A stretch of 64,000 nucleotides of DNA from Eonycteris spelaea (Eukaryota > Chordata > Mammalia > Chiroptera > Pteropodidae): NCBI GenBank assembly GCA_003508835.1, contig PUFA01000070.1, positions 8,383,001-8,447,000 on the forward strand, in the 5' to 3' direction. Of the stretch, positions 45,131 to 57,825 are shown piece after piece. A program made the translations under genes and the position numbers. Position 1 is the stretch's first letter; each line of letters opens with the position of its first letter. The notes beneath the pieces are model-generated. The model was not told the origin of the DNA. It searched no databases and saw only the letters and a list, made by a program, of their open reading frames with translations.

Positions 45131-45289
45131 AATACTACTACTAGACCTCCATGGAATCAATGACAGAAATCCCTGAAATGGGACTCACAAATGGCTGTGT
45201 TTCAGTTGCATTTTCTATGAAATTAGCTCTAGTTTTTTGCCCTTTTGGCCCCTTTTTTGCCTATACTAGGGAGAGGAATGATGGCAGAG

Positions 45290-45490
45290 CCCATAATCAT
45301 AGCTTTAGGTTATCATAGATTTGCTGTGCATCAGGCACCCTGCAAAATTATTTTGAAAATTATTTCATTGCATTACAATCCTATGAAGGAAGTTTTAACT
45401 AGTTTATTTTACAGATCAGTAAAGTGAGGTTACAGAGGTGATTACTAATCTGAGATCACACTGTTGGTATGTGATAGGACTAGGTACACC
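45290..45490 (+). mobile_element. MIR-like SINE (sense)
   Basis: attacaatcctatgaaggaa, ttattttacagatcagtaaa, gtgaggttacagaggtgatt and gagatcacactgttggtatg resemble the MIR core ('acaaccctatgaggtaggt ... cccattttacagatgaggaa'). Confidence 0.6.
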
Positions 45491-48400
45491 TGCTCCTAAT
45501 AATTCTAAGTTCCAGGGCAAGAGCATGAATGGAAGCACATATTCCATATGTCTAAATATTTAAGGTATAAATCAACATTTTAAAAAACTGTTAGAAAAAA
45601 ATTCTTCTTCTCCTACCTAGACAGTTATTTTCATAATGACCTGGAGGCCAGAATTCTTGGATTCCTCAAACTTCTGAGACAGGATGGGATAGTGTAGATA
45701 CCCTCTAAATCTAGTTTCCATTACACCCCTCTCATCATCTGTTCCTTGTCCACCATTCAGACCATGAAATGTGTATAACAGTGGATGTTATCTGTACAAG
45801 GACACAGTTTGAGAAGAGATTCACTGAAGGCTCTGGAAGCAGGCTTGGGACTGCTTAGGCAGGGAATTTTGGGATCTAGAGTATATTTGGCTTTAGGTAG
45901 ATATGTCCCCTTGGTCTGATGAACATCTTGCCCTGAGGGGATAGGCAAGTCATAAGGGGGTCACAGTGGATCTATCTAAAGTATAAGACCCAGAATATGG
46001 TTTGTTTACCACAACCAAGGGTGGTACTAGCAGCAGGACTCAAACCCAGGTCCATCTGACCGTACTGTCTGTTGTCAACAGTAAGAAAGCCTGGATTTAC
46101 AGAAAGAGGAGTGATGACTTACTGTCTGGTGAGTGGAGCAGGGATGGAAAACAGCAGCTGGTCTGACATGTTATGTCATGCCTGGAGAAGTGCTTTATAT
46201 CAACCTTGTTTTAAATGAACCAGTCTGTGTCTCCTTTGAAAATACTATTTAGTGTTTGCTCTTAGACCTAGAGAATTTAAGAATTGGGGAGGGGGACTTT
46301 ATCTTATTCCAAGTGCTTTCTGACTTTTGTGTAGTTTAAATTTAATGGTATAGTTATGAGGAGACATAGTCAATTTTTCTTCAAAAGATAGGTGAGGCAG
46401 AAACATATTGGTCTGTTTATGTATTGGTCTATAGTTTATCTGAACAAGAATTTCTTCATTACTGTTTTTTTGCTTAGAATAAAGCAGTATATAAAAGGGC
46501 CAGTTTCTTTTGTATTTGTATTATACATTATAAGAAGATTAGGCATCATTATATGGTCTCAATTTTCAGTTGTCTGAAATCGATCTCAGAAATTGAGCAT
46601 TCAATCATTGAATAGGGTATCAATGTAAGGGAAGAGGGATACTAAGTATTGGGAATTCTGTGAAGAGAGAATGGTGTGTATTTTGATGGCTGTGGGGAAT
46701 TGCAATTTGGATGTAGAATGTTATTTCTTCATCATACATGTTGAGTTTTTTAATATATTTGGGTTCTGGTCAGTTTTATAATCCTCAGGACACAAGTCTT
46801 AAAATTGACTGTCCAACCGCACTAGTCCAGCCATAGTATTCATCAGACCTCATACTTGAATTATTCTTGGGTAGGTTGAAACCTGCACAATCCACATGAA
46901 CCCAGGATTTTGGACTATCCTCATCTAATTATAAACCCATCAATTCTGTCAGACTTGAAGTTTAAATATGATTTAAATATGATAAAAACATAATTATAGC
47001 TTCTGTTTTGAAGCTGCCCTTTTTATTAATAGGTGAGACTTTTGTTTTAAAAGTCCAAATTGATTTTAGATCTAGAACATGATGGTATGGAAAATAGAAT
47101 TGTAAGCCCCTTCTAATTTTTTCTTAAAAACATGTCTTCTATATATCATTTGGATTTGCTTTTTCTATGAGAACTACTACTACCAACCAAATAAACTAAA
47201 GTTTATCTTGTTACCAAATTTGCCAAGTTCCTGAAAAAATGCTTGTTTTTTGTAAAAAACATTAAAATTATGGCATCTGTTTTGAGTGACAGTTTTAGCA
47301 GTGTCTGTTGCAAAGAGCTTCAGAATTTGTTGACATAAATCTATTTTCTCTGACTCCTGATTCTCCTACCTAGGCTCTTGCAGCCTGTGGTCTATTTTTA
47401 AACACAGCTGCTGTGCTCTTTATTGCAGTAGTTCTTTTCCTGAATTATTTATCATCGTTTGGAACTGAATGGAGCAGTATGTTTTTTTACCACTGCTCAT
47501 TAGAACCCATGTGTCTGTCTTCAACTTGGTTGACAGATTTGCTTCATATTAAATCCCACTGGTCCATCCTAGGAAGGATGCAAAGCAGTGTGGGACAGGC
47601 TACAATCTGATATACTGTAAAACCATTCAGACTTTTAGATTATTGTTACTTTGTTTAGGCAGCAGTGGGAAAGATAGAAGCTATGCCATGTTCTTCCCTT
47701 AGACTGCTCAGAGATATTGTGCTATGTTGATTTTTGTGATGACATTTATTTCACGTTTTTACAGTTGTTGCAGTTTTAGAAGAGATGAAGGAGGAATTAC
47801 TATGAAAAGTATACCATTAAATTTAGATTCATTTAATTATAAATATGACACCGATTCTTGGGAGCACTTTGAAATACTCTGGTCTTAGGGTATGGTTTGT
47901 TGGGGATCCGTTTGTTTTGTTTTGGAGTATTTCTTCTTATTGCCTGTTCTCTCACCTTTCTGACTTGGAAGAAGGCTGGTAAAACGTAAGAGTGAGGCAG
48001 TTATTTTGAATGACACTTCATTTTCTATACTTTCTATTTTCCAGTATCAGAACTAATATTTCTCTTTTGTCATGTGTTTTTTCCTGCATCCTGTCTTTCA
48101 GGAATATATATTTTTCTTTCTTGATGTTGCTTTTTTTTTCCTTTGATGTCTTGAGCACGCTACTACTTGTGTATTCTTTACTTTTTAAAACATTTCCCAT
48201 TTCAGATCACTGTTGGTCAAAAGGAGGTACCTGTCAATCATTTAGACACTGAAGAAGGAGAAACCTTGTTTGTACCCCTACCCTGTTGCTAATAGCTTTA
48301 AACAACAACAACAAAAAGGTACAAATTTGGTTCCCATTCCTGGATGGGAAATAATGATGAAATACTTGTATATTTTGAATGAGAACAAAGTTTCTGGCCT

Positions 48401-49744
48401 TCTGCTTTGGTCAGTGCCATTGGCTGAGAAACTGATATCTCAATGCTCAGTGATTCTAATTGCTGTTGTTGTTATTGTTGTTGTTGTTGTTGTTGTTGTT
48501 ATTTCACTCCCTTCTGATAGTGGTTTTCAGTTGCATAAATTGCATATTTCTCAATGGGACCTTTGTACAGCCCCACTCACTGACTCATCTAAAACATTTA
48601 ATTGAAATGTTTTCCTGACATTTATTAAACCCATCTCTTTGGACTGCATCAGCCAAGTTGAACTAAACTAAATTTACTATCTTTCTCTCGTGCATTTTGC
48701 TTTCCTCCAAGTTATCTTGACTCTCTTTGCCAATGTGTTAACATTACTTCTTTAAAAATCCATTCCAAAATATGTTCTTTAGGCAACTCGGAGAAATCAG
48801 AGATTAATGGATTTGTTTTTCTCATTGTTTTAAATTTCTGTTGGTTTTTAATTTCACTAAATTCCAGATTTCAATTTAAAGGGCAAGAGCCAGCATCTTG
48901 TTTTCCATGGAATCTTATGAACTGTTCCTACTGCTCTTGGCACATGGTAGGCAGCTACCATAGGGCAGACTCATGGATAATAAGGTGTCAGTGTAGAGAA
49001 AGAGGTATCCTAAGTATTGGGAATTCTCTGTTATGTATCTTTTAGAATGGTAAGAATACTAAGACTTTACAGTCTTACTTGGAATAATATTTTGGAGACT
49101 AAAATGACACAGACTACAAAATTTAAAGTCTAGAACACATACTTGGTTTTAAATAGCCATCCAAGTTTAATCTGCATAACAAAGTTAGAGCATATTTATT
49201 ACGGGCATGGTAGGAGGATGGCTCACTTGAGCAAAAGTCTGTCCCTGACAGCCTGATGGTGTATTCATTTTTAATAAATTTGAATTCACATTAGTCTGCT
49301 GGGAAAATCTTTCAGGATACATTCAGAACCAGAATTGCATATTGTCTTCAGAGCCGTTAGCCTCATTTCCCAGCTCCCCACGCCATGACACTTTTCATGA
49401 AAGTTGGGTTTACCTTAGAGGTACTAATTCAGAGCTGGGGTTCTTTTAATAGATGGAGCTGTGTTTCCTGACACTTTTTAGATCATTTGATGGTGTTAAG
49501 GTCTTGGGATATAGGAATTGGGAGTGGGAGACTAGGGATTCCTGAGTGAAGGCTAGGAGGAAAGCTATTTGAGGCTCTTTATTTGTCTAATCCTTCTGTA
49601 TGAAATCAATCTCTTGAGCACTTTCCTGCCTTCTTAGCCCCACCCCAGCCACACCAGGTGAATCCTCAGTCCTAACACTGCTGAGTGTGTACAGAGTTAG
49701 GGAATAGTCCCCTAATTCCGCCTTGACTTCTGGCATCAGTTGCA
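45491..49744. other. Intron sequence, largely unassigned
   Basis: About 4.2 kb with little I can name. A MIR-like tail (ggactcaaacccaggtccat) lies near 46038-46060. A (GTT)n microsatellite lies at 48464-48501, giving a meaningless valine run in one frame. A pair of similar 45-nt segments at 46616-46661 and 48984-49027 hints at an unlisted old repeat. No exon or RNA gene is supported. Confidence 0.4.
48464..48501. repeat. (GTT)n microsatellite
   Basis: About twelve gtt units with one tta-type interruption. Likely length-polymorphic. Confidence 0.95.
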
Positions 49745-50300
49745 GAGTTCAAGGGTCCCCAAGACCATGCTTGGGTTCAGTAATTTGCTAGAAGGACTCA
49801 GAACTCACTAATAGCTATTACATTCAAAATTGTGATTTATTTTAGCAAAAGGATGCAAAGTAAAGTCAGTCAATGGAAGAGACACATGGGGTAGAGTTCA
49901 GAGGGTTCCAAATGCTGAGCTTCCATTTGTCCTTTGTCAGCGGAGTCATGGACAGTGTTAACTCCTCCTGGTACTGATGTGTAACAACAACACACATGGA
50001 GGATTGCCAACTGAATAAACTTATCCGAGCCTTGGTGTCCAAGAGTTTTTGTTGGGACCCTATCACACAGATATGGTTGACTGCCTATGTAGCTGACCTT
50101 AGTGTCCAACCCCTCCTGAGGTGCAGCTGATACTGTGTAACCCAGAGTCCTCACCATAAATCACATTATTAGACTATCTGGTACAATTCAAGGTCCCCAG
50201 TAAAGAAATACTCTTAACAAGCAGGGCATTCCAATGGTTTAGGATTACTTCTGGGGAGCTAAGGCGAAGATGAGACCTCTCTTTGGACAAGGTTAAAGTC
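49745..50300 (-). mobile_element. Endogenous-retrovirus LTR (antisense), solo
   Basis: gagttcaagggtccccaaga, gtaatttgctagaaggactc, ttgtgatttattttagcaaa, ggagtcatggacagtgttaa, ttatccgagccttggtgtcc and ctcaccataaatcacattat form a known old mammalian LTR pattern read backwards. The family name is not safe from memory. There is no attached gag, pol or env sequence. Confidence 0.65.
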
Positions 50301-50449
50301 TTTAGTACATGCTGTGCTAGTTTAATCCTCAGGCCCAACTAAGAGGAATGGAAGGGAACTGGTTAAAATTTTTTTGAACCATGTGAATTTATTTTCTTGT
50401 CAAAAATTAAATATATGTAAATTGAATTTAATAAAAAAGTAACCCAAGT

Positions 50450-51095
50450 TGATAAAGTTCCCAGGCTCCTGAGAGAAGCCAACTCAGATCATTCCTGGTG
50501 GAACATCCCTCTACAATAGCTTCAAAGAATGCCAAAGACAGATTGCCAGCAAATGAGCCAATAACAATAATATTACAAATAAGTCACTATGAACAAACAT
50601 TAGCAGAAACAACTGATCCAGACCTACAGAAGCTTTAGATTTTCTAATTATTTGATATAGAATATAAAATATTTAATGAAATAGAAGGATGGATAAAAAC
50701 CATGAATAAGAAACGAGAATAAAACAAAGCTGGTTGGTTTCTAAAATAAACAATTAGGTATCTTACAAATAAAAATATGTAATAATTAAAAGTCAAAAAC
50801 TCAATGGGAGGGAACTTAAATTCTAATGGTAGAGTAACAAGATTGATTTATGCTTCTGCCTTAAACAAATAAATAACTGGACAAAATATACTTTTAAAAC
50901 TGTTTTAGACATTGGACAAGGGGTAGAACAGAACTGTGATACCTGAGAGCACCTAGGATACCCAAACAGGGCTGGCAGTCTCCGTGAATTGAAGAGACAG
51001 AGGTAAAAGTTCGGGCAAGTCAAGGCAGCTAGAATTTGTGGGCAGAGTATTTGAGAGAAGAGAGCTTCACACAAGAGAGCAAGAGGTATCCCCTA
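50450..51095 (+). mobile_element. Old L1 5'/ORF1-flanking region (sense), tentative
   Basis: ggctcctgagagaagccaac, acatccctctacaatagctt, gccaataacaataatattac and aaatagaaggatggataaaa look like the 5' part of old L1/HAL1 elements, upstream of the clearer ORF1 region at 51.7 kb. Poorly conserved; it may be a separate copy. Confidence 0.4.
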
Positions 51096-51099
51096 AGCC

Positions 51100-51375
51100 T
51101 GCACTGTTCAGTACAGAAGCTGCTAACCTTAAATGTTTACAGTGAGTCTATGCTACGCCACCCTGAATGTGTCCGACCTCATCTGATCTTGGAAGCTAAG
51201 CAGGGTCGGGCCTGATTAGTACTTGGTAGGAGATCACCTAGGAATACCAGGTGCTATGGGCATTAAAAAAAAAAAAGGTTTACAGTAAAATAAAAATTCA
51301 CTTCCTCAGTTGCACTAACCACATTTCAGATTCTCAGTAGCCACAATTCCAACATTGTAGAAAGTATCTTAACTT
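51100..51375 (+). mobile_element. MER3-type hAT MITE, interrupted by a 5S-derived retroposon
   Basis: Left part: cactgttcagtacagaagct, gctaaccttaaatg. Right part after the insert: aaataaaaattcacttcctc, agttgcactaaccacatttc, agattctcagtagccac. These match the MER3 arms ('ctgtccaatacagtagccactagcc', 'attcagttcctcagttgcactagccacatttcaagtgctcaatagccac'). Spacing and order are correct once 51144-51286 is removed. Confidence 0.75.
51146..51276 (+). mobile_element. 5S rRNA-derived retroposon (5S SINE or retropseudogene)
   Basis: 119 nt align end to end with mammalian 5S rRNA, from gtcta to the 3' gtgctatgggcatt, followed by a 12-nt A tail. By eye roughly 85% identical; most differences are CpG decay (aatgtg for AACGCG, cttgg for CTCGG, atcacc for ACCGCC). 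The internal pol III A-box region agctaagcagggtcgggcct is intact, and the C-box region (tggtaggagatcacctagg) is altered. Direct repeats gtttacagt at 51135-51143 and 51278-51286 flank it. True 5S genes lack A tails, so this was copied by L1 machinery. It is not a functional rRNA gene. Family knowledge: 5S-derived SINEs (MEG type) are described in fruit bats. Confidence 0.92.
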
Positions 51376-52564
51376 TAGTGCCTTAGATTCTTTAGCTGAG
51401 TGCTAATCAGTTCATGATTAGTGAGGAACTTAACCCAGTGCCAGAAAAAGACCACTAAAAAGCATTAGGCAGAACAGTCCTTGGAATACAGGGCCACAAA
51501 TATATTGTATTTCCAATAGCCAGAATAGAAACACCTTTTCACACTTGAGACATTGAGATGAATCGTTAGAAGGGTATTGCCTCAATATTGGTGTGTTAAA
51601 TTAGCCCTGGTCTAAAGGATTTGCCTTAGATTTGCCCAACAAAGAATAAAAAGCAAGCCTCAGAAGGATCAAATTGTTTCCCAGTAACTTATTTTCTAAA
51701 ACAGAGCTCAAAATTAAAGAAAGATTTAAAAAATTCCAGTCATTAATGCAAAATTTACAATATTTGGCATGTAGTCACAAATTATCAGACATACAAAGAA
51801 GCAGAGAATACAGTTCATATTGAAGAGTACAACCAGTCACTAGAAATAGGCTTAGGAATAACATAGATGGTAGAATTAGTAGATAAGGACATTGTTATAG
51901 TTATAACTATTCCATATGTTCAAAAGCTAGATGAAAGATTGAGCATGTTAAGTAGATACATAGAATATATAAAAATGCCCTAAACCAAACTTCTAAAGAT
52001 GAAAATTACAATGCCTGAAATGAAAAATATAATGGACAGGATTAACGATAGTCATTGCAGAAGAAAAAAAATTAATGAAGGTGAAGATGTAGTAATAGAA
52101 TCATCCAAAGTAAAACATAAGAAAAAGATTAAAAATATAAATATACAGTGATAAATGAATAAGGAATAAATAAGCAGTGGGACAACATCACGCAGTCTAA
52201 GAATTTGTGTAATTGGAGTCTTAAGAATGTGGGGGCAGGACAGAAAAATATTTGAAGAAATAATGATTGCATATTTTCTAAATTTAATGAAAACTATAAA
52301 CGCATAGATCCAAAAAGCTCATATAAGATTTTCTCTTCATCTCTGATTTTAAACAGTTTGATAATGATATGCTTTTGTGTTGCTCTTCATGATTTCTCTG
52401 TTTTGAATTCTTTTTTGCTGCCTGGATCCATGAGAACTCAAAACAGAAAAATCATGATAAGAGCTATACCAAGACACATCTAATCAAGTTGCTTAAATCT
52501 AGGGAAAAGAGAAAGTCTTCAAAGCAGACAAAAAAACCACACATACATACATTATATATAGAAA

Positions 52565-52964
52565 TGTTAGAAACTGAATTGTGTCCCCCAAAATTCGTAT
52601 GTTGAAGCCTCAACCCCCAGTACCTCAGAGTGTGACTATATTTGAAGAAAGGACCTTTAAAGAGGTGATTAATTTAAAATGAGGCCATTAGAAGTGGACA
52701 CTAATCCAAACTTATAAGAAGAGGAAATTTAGATACACAAAGGAATACCAGGGGCATGAATGCACAGAGAAAAGGCCACATGAAGACATAGTGAGAGGGT
52801 TGCCATCATCTGCAAGCCAAGGAGAGATACCTCAGGAGAAGGCAAACCCATGAACACCTTGATTTTGAACTTACAGCCTCCAGAACTGTGAGAAAATAAA
52901 TTTCTATTGTTTAAACCATTCAGTCTGTGGTATTTTGTTATGACAGCCTTTGCAAACTAATACA
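52565..52964 (+). mobile_element. MLT1-type MaLR LTR (sense), nested in L1 ORF1
   Basis: tgttagaaactgaattgtgt, cccccaaaattcgtatgttg, gtgactatatttgaagaaag, gaggccattagaagtggaca, catctgcaagccaaggagag, cagcctccagaactgtgaga, ttgtttaaaccattcagtct and the end aaactaataca give an almost end-to-end MLT1 LTR. It contains its aataaa signal (about 52895). L1 ORF1 text is continuous across it. No clean 5-bp duplication was seen. Confidence 0.9.
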
Positions 52965-55870
52965 CAAGGTAAGAATTATGGCCAACTTTTCACTAGAACC
53001 TAGGCAAACCAGAAGATACTGGAGTGGTAACATTAAAGTGCTAAGTGAAGAAAATCTATAAATCTAAAATTATATGTGCACTGAAAATACCTTTCAAAAC
53101 TGAAGAGAAAAATGTGCAGAATGGGTAAATCTCCAGGGTCAGAGAGTGCATTCATGGTTGCTTAGGGCTGAGAATTGGGAGAAAATGGGGAGTTATTGTT
53201 AATGAGTATGGGTATTTGGGGGGGGGAGTGATGAAAATGTTCTAAAATTGATTTAGTGATGGACGCACAATCTGAATATACTAAAAGCCATTGAGTTATG
53301 CACTTTAAATGGGTGAATTGTATGGTATATAAGTTTTATTACAATAAAAATAATGAAGATAAAATACAAACAAGCTGGTAGGGTTAATCACCATCAGACT
53401 ACCACTACAAGAAGTGTTAAAGACAGGAGAAAACTATACCAGATGGAAATTTAGATCTACATAAAAAAATAAAGAAAATCAGAAATCTACATAGAAAAAG
53501 TGAAGAATTTTTTTTTTGAAAAAAAGCCACTTAAAAAGCCACTTTTGTTTAAGACAAAAATAATAAAACTGTATTGTGGGATTTATAACATTTGTAGAAA
53601 TAAAGTGTGTGACAGTAATTGCCCAAAAGGCTGAAAAAGGTGAAATGGAAGTATACTGTTCTAAGATTCTTATATGTGAAGTGGTATATATTACTTGAAG
53701 GTATACTGTGGTAAGTTAAAGATTTATACCCTAAATCCAAATTAGAAAAGAAAAAAAAGCAAAGAGGTACAGTTAATAAGCCATTAAAAGGAGATAATAT
53801 TGAATCATAAAAATGCTTAATCTAAAATACATCCCCCAAAAAGGAAGATGAACTGAGTGGACAAATAGAAAACATATAGCAAGATGGTTGGTTGAAATCC
53901 AATCATATCAATAATCACATTAAATGTAAATTATCTAAACACTACAGTTAATAGGTGGAAATTCTCAGATTGGATTTCAAAGCAATACCTAGTTAATTGC
54001 TATTTGTAAGAAACCCATTTTAAATATATTTAAACAGAGAGAGAGACAAAGTACAAGGATAGAAGAAGACATACTATACAAACGCTAATCAGAAGAAAGC
54101 AGGGGTTACTATATTAGTATTAGACAAAGATTTCACAGCAAGGAATTTACCAATGATATAGAGCGTTGTTTCATGATGAAAAGAGGGTCCGTTCAAGAGT
54201 ATTTATGCATTTAATAACAACTTCAAAATACATGAAGCATAATAAAAATGAAAGAAACAGAGGATCCACTAGTGGAGCTGAAAATTTCAACATTACTCTC
54301 TCAATAATTGATAAGTTAGACAAAAAAAATCAATGAATAACTTGACCTAGTTGACATATATGAACCACTCTACCCAACAACAGCATGATACATATTCTTT
54401 TCTGGTATTAATAGAATGCTTGCAAAGATAGACCATATTTTGGGCCATATAAGAAATTTTGATAGATTTAGGATTTAAATATACAAAGCACATTCCTTTA
54501 TTATAAAGGGATTAAATTACAAATCTGTAACAGAAAAATATCTGGAAAATTCCTCAATATGTGGAACTTAAACTCTGAATTCGATATCGATCAAAGAAGA
54601 ATAAGGGGAAATTAGAAAATAGTTTTAGAAGAATGAAAATGAGAACATGACAATTGAGAACATTGTGGGTTGCAATTAATGCAGTACTTGAAAGGAGATT
54701 TATAACATTAAATGCTTATATTAGAAAGTAGAAGGATCTTAAGTCATTGACCTAAGTTTCCACCTTAAGAAATTAGAAAAAGAAGAGTTAACTCCAAGTA
54801 AGCCAAAGAAAGGAAACTGTAAAGTTCAGAGCAAAAATTATTGAACTAAAAAACAGAAAAACTATAGAGATTCTCAATGAAACCAAAAGCTGATTCTTTA
54901 AAACAATGAACAAAATTGATAAACTTCAGCCAGACTTAGAAAAGGAAGAAAGAACACATTACCAATATCAGGAGACATGATGGTTCTATAGCCATTATAA
55001 AGATAATAATGAATACCACAAACCATTTTATGCTAGTAAATTTGACAATGTGCATTAAATGGACAAGTTTCTTGAAAGACACAAACTGCTAAAGCTGAGT
55101 CAAAAAGGAACAGATAACCTGAATAGGCTATGTCTATTACAGAACCAAACTGTAGATTAAAATTTGCTGCAAAGGAAACTGCAGGCCAGGGTGGCTTTAC
55201 TGCTGAGTTCACCAATAGTTTAAAAAGAATTTTATGTACCACTTCTTTATAGACTTTTGAAGAACTTAGAAGAGGGAGTGCTTCCCAACTAATTTTATGA
55301 GCCCAACCTTACCCTAATACCAAAACCAGACAAAGACATGAGAAAGCTACAGTCATTATCCATTATGAACATTGGATGCAAAAATCCCAGCATTCAAGGT
55401 TGGTTTAGCATTCAAAAAAAAAAAAAAGTAAGTATAGTTAATATTAATTACATTCAAACAATGTATTTCACTGTATTAACAGACTAAATAAGCAGAAAAA
55501 GTATTTGAGAAAATTCAACTTCTGTTTATGTTAAAAACTCAACAAATTAAAAGGGAACTTCCTCAGTCTGATAGAGGCATCTTTGACAAACCTGCAGCTA
55601 ACACACTATACTTACTGATGAAATACTGAATTCTTTGCCCCTAAGAACACAAAGTGTGGATGTTTGCTCTACCACTACTTTTCAGCACAGTACTGAGGAT
55701 TCTTACCAGTGCAATAAGCGAAGGGGGGAGCAGGGAGTAATAAATGGCATATTCTTGAAAAGGAAAAAGTAAAACTTTTAACGCTGGCAGAAGATTGCAT
55801 CATGTGTATAGGAAACCATAAGGAATCTACAAAATTAGATTGTTTAGGAAGGTTGTGGGATACAAAGCCA

Positions 55871-55914
55871 GTATATAAGTCAGTTGTTTACTTATATACC
55901 AAGAAGTATATAAG
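55871..55914. repeat. Perfect 10-bp hairpin plus third copy of the arm
   Basis: gtatataagt (55871-55880) pairs with acttatatac (55890-55899) across a 9-nt loop; gtatataagt recurs at 55905-55914. It lies inside the L1 ORF2 remnant and is AT-rich. Confidence 0.8.
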
Positions 55915-56454
55915 TATATAAGCAATCTGAAATTGAAATTGATAAAACATGCTATTTATAAATAGAATAAAAATATGAAAATTTTAGGGCTGTTTGATAA
56001 TGCAATATAGCTATATACTAAAAGTACAAAACATTGCTTAAGGAAAGAAGACTCAATATTGTTAAGATTTCAGTTCTTCCCAGATTGATCTATAGATTTA
56101 CCATAATCCCAGTCAGTTGACACACTGACTCAAATTTATCTGGAAACACAAAATGTCTAGAATAGACAAAACAAATATGAAAACAAAGATCAAAGTTGGA
56201 GGACTTATACTACCTGATTTTAAGACTTATTGTAAATATTTAGTAATTAAGATGGTATAGTATTGGTATGCAAATAAACATATAGATCAGCAAAAGAAAA
56301 TAGGAGTCCAGAAATAGATACACAAGTGTATGGTCAATTGATTTTTAATCATTGCTAAGGCATTTCATTGGTGAAAGGATAACTTTTTAATGTGTGGTCC
56401 TTAAATAATTGGATAACCATTATAAAGGAGGAAAAATCTCCCCCCCCCTTCCCC

Positions 56455-56975
56455 ATTCTTCTAGGTTCTCAGCTGGGCCTCTCTAACAAAACACATTGAC
56501 GAGAAAAACGAGTTTATTAGCATGTGTCTCAGACACGGGAGAAACTTATAGATGAGTAACTCAAAATTTTGGTTAGAACTTAGGTTCATATAGCTGGCAT
56601 CTTAACAAAGGAACAAATTATTAGAGAAGTGATAAGACAAGGGAAAATAACCTTGAGTCTCTAGGGCTGGCCAATTGTGGAAAGGCAAATGTATGTGAAA
56701 CTAATGATAGATAAAGGCTTGTTAGTAAATTTTGTTATAGAGTGTCCTTGGTGACATATCCATGCTGATAAGGGTTGCCTCGTGATTAACTTTTGTCCTT
56801 TCTGATAAAGAGGATAGGAGGACTCCTCTGTAAATTTATGTCCTGCTTTTAGGCAAATGGAGGGAGGGCAGAGAGCTTTTGTTGTATCTGCTTCTCCACT
56901 TCCTTCTGCTCAAAAATAATCCTTATGCCAAAGTGCATATTTTGGGGTGGCAAATTCTACCCTTCATATTAAAAC
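56455..56975 (-). mobile_element. Endogenous-retrovirus LTR (antisense), nested in L1 ORF2
   Basis: ttgacgagaaaaacgagttt, attagcatgtgtctcagaca, cgggagaaacttatagatga, agggaaaataaccttgagtc, tctctagggctggccaattg, ttgtcctttctgataaagag, ctcaaaaataatccttatgc, caaagtgcatattttggggt match a common mammalian LTR read on the minus strand. The L1 ORF2 continues on both sides. The family is left unnamed; no internal viral genes are present. C-runs at 56441-56449 border it on the left. Confidence 0.65.
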
Positions 56976-57825
56976 AAAAAAACCCTCCAACCTTACACCA
57001 TCAAAAGTTCATTTAAAATGGATCATAGAAGCTATATGTATGGGCTAAAATGATTAAATTCTAGAAGAAAACACCTGAGAAAATTATCGTGATCACAGAT
57101 TAAGCAGATTTCATAAGCAGAACACAAAACACAAAAGTGTAAAAGAAAAAAAATGGAATAAGTTTGAGTTCATCAAAATAAAAGTTCACTTCTAAAAACA
57201 TGGTAGAGAAAATTAAAAGACAAGCCATAGAAGGGCAGAAAATACAAGTTTAAGAAAATTTCTGTATATAGGATATATGAAGAGCTCATAATTCAACAAT
57301 TAAAAAACAATCTAATTTTAAAATGGGCAAGACACTTTGCTAAAGAAGATACGGGATTTTCAATAAACATAAATAGGTGTTCAACATTAGTCATAGAGAA
57401 ATGTAAGTCAAAATTATAAGATACCGCCATACAATTATTAGCATGGCTAATCTAAAAAAGTGTGACCAAAACAAGAAATGTGACCAAAGCAAATGTTGGT
57501 GAGGATATGGAGCAACTAGAACTCATATAGTAATGATAGGAATATAGGATGGTACAACCACTTTGAAACAGTTTGACTTTTTAAAAAATTAAACATACAT
57601 TTATAATGACACAGCCATTCCACTTCTGAAATGAATTCATATGTTCACATCAAGACTTGTATATGAATGTTTACACTAGCTCAATTTGTATAAGTTGTAA
57701 ACAACCCAGATATTGTTTAACAGGTAGCAGATAAATTGTTTATTATATAATGGGTACTGCTCAGCAATAAAAATGAACTGGTATATACTAGTATGGGATA
57801 TTGTAAAACCTATTAAAAATTTTTT

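Larger units (their letters stand above)
51440..57815 (+). mobile_element. Old L1 (L1M/HAL1-like ORF1 plus ORF2), sense, with nested LTRs
   Basis: A long sense L1. ORF1 region: agaatagacaaggacattgt-like text near 51880, atatgttcaaaagctagatg, gatgaaaattacaatgcctg, ggacaggattaacgatagtc, gcaggacagaaaaatatttg, accagaagatactggagtgg. ORF2 region: gaccatattttgggccatat, caaaattgataaacttcagc, cgtgtttgctctaccactac-like text, aaagttggaggacttatact, aaaatgggcaagacactttg, aatgttggtgaggatatgga, and acagccattccacttctgaa. All frames are broken. An MLT1 LTR (52565-52964) and another LTR (56455-56975) are inserted. Divergence suggests an older family than the L1 at 12.6 kb. Confidence 0.8.

Noticed and set aside
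48270..48605. 111-codon ORF with a poly-valine run
   Set aside because: The valine run is the (GTT)n microsatellite; no other feature supports a gene.
51146..51276. Functional 5S rRNA gene
   Set aside because: A-tailed, flanked by target-site duplications, CpG-decayed and with an altered C box; therefore a retroposed copy.
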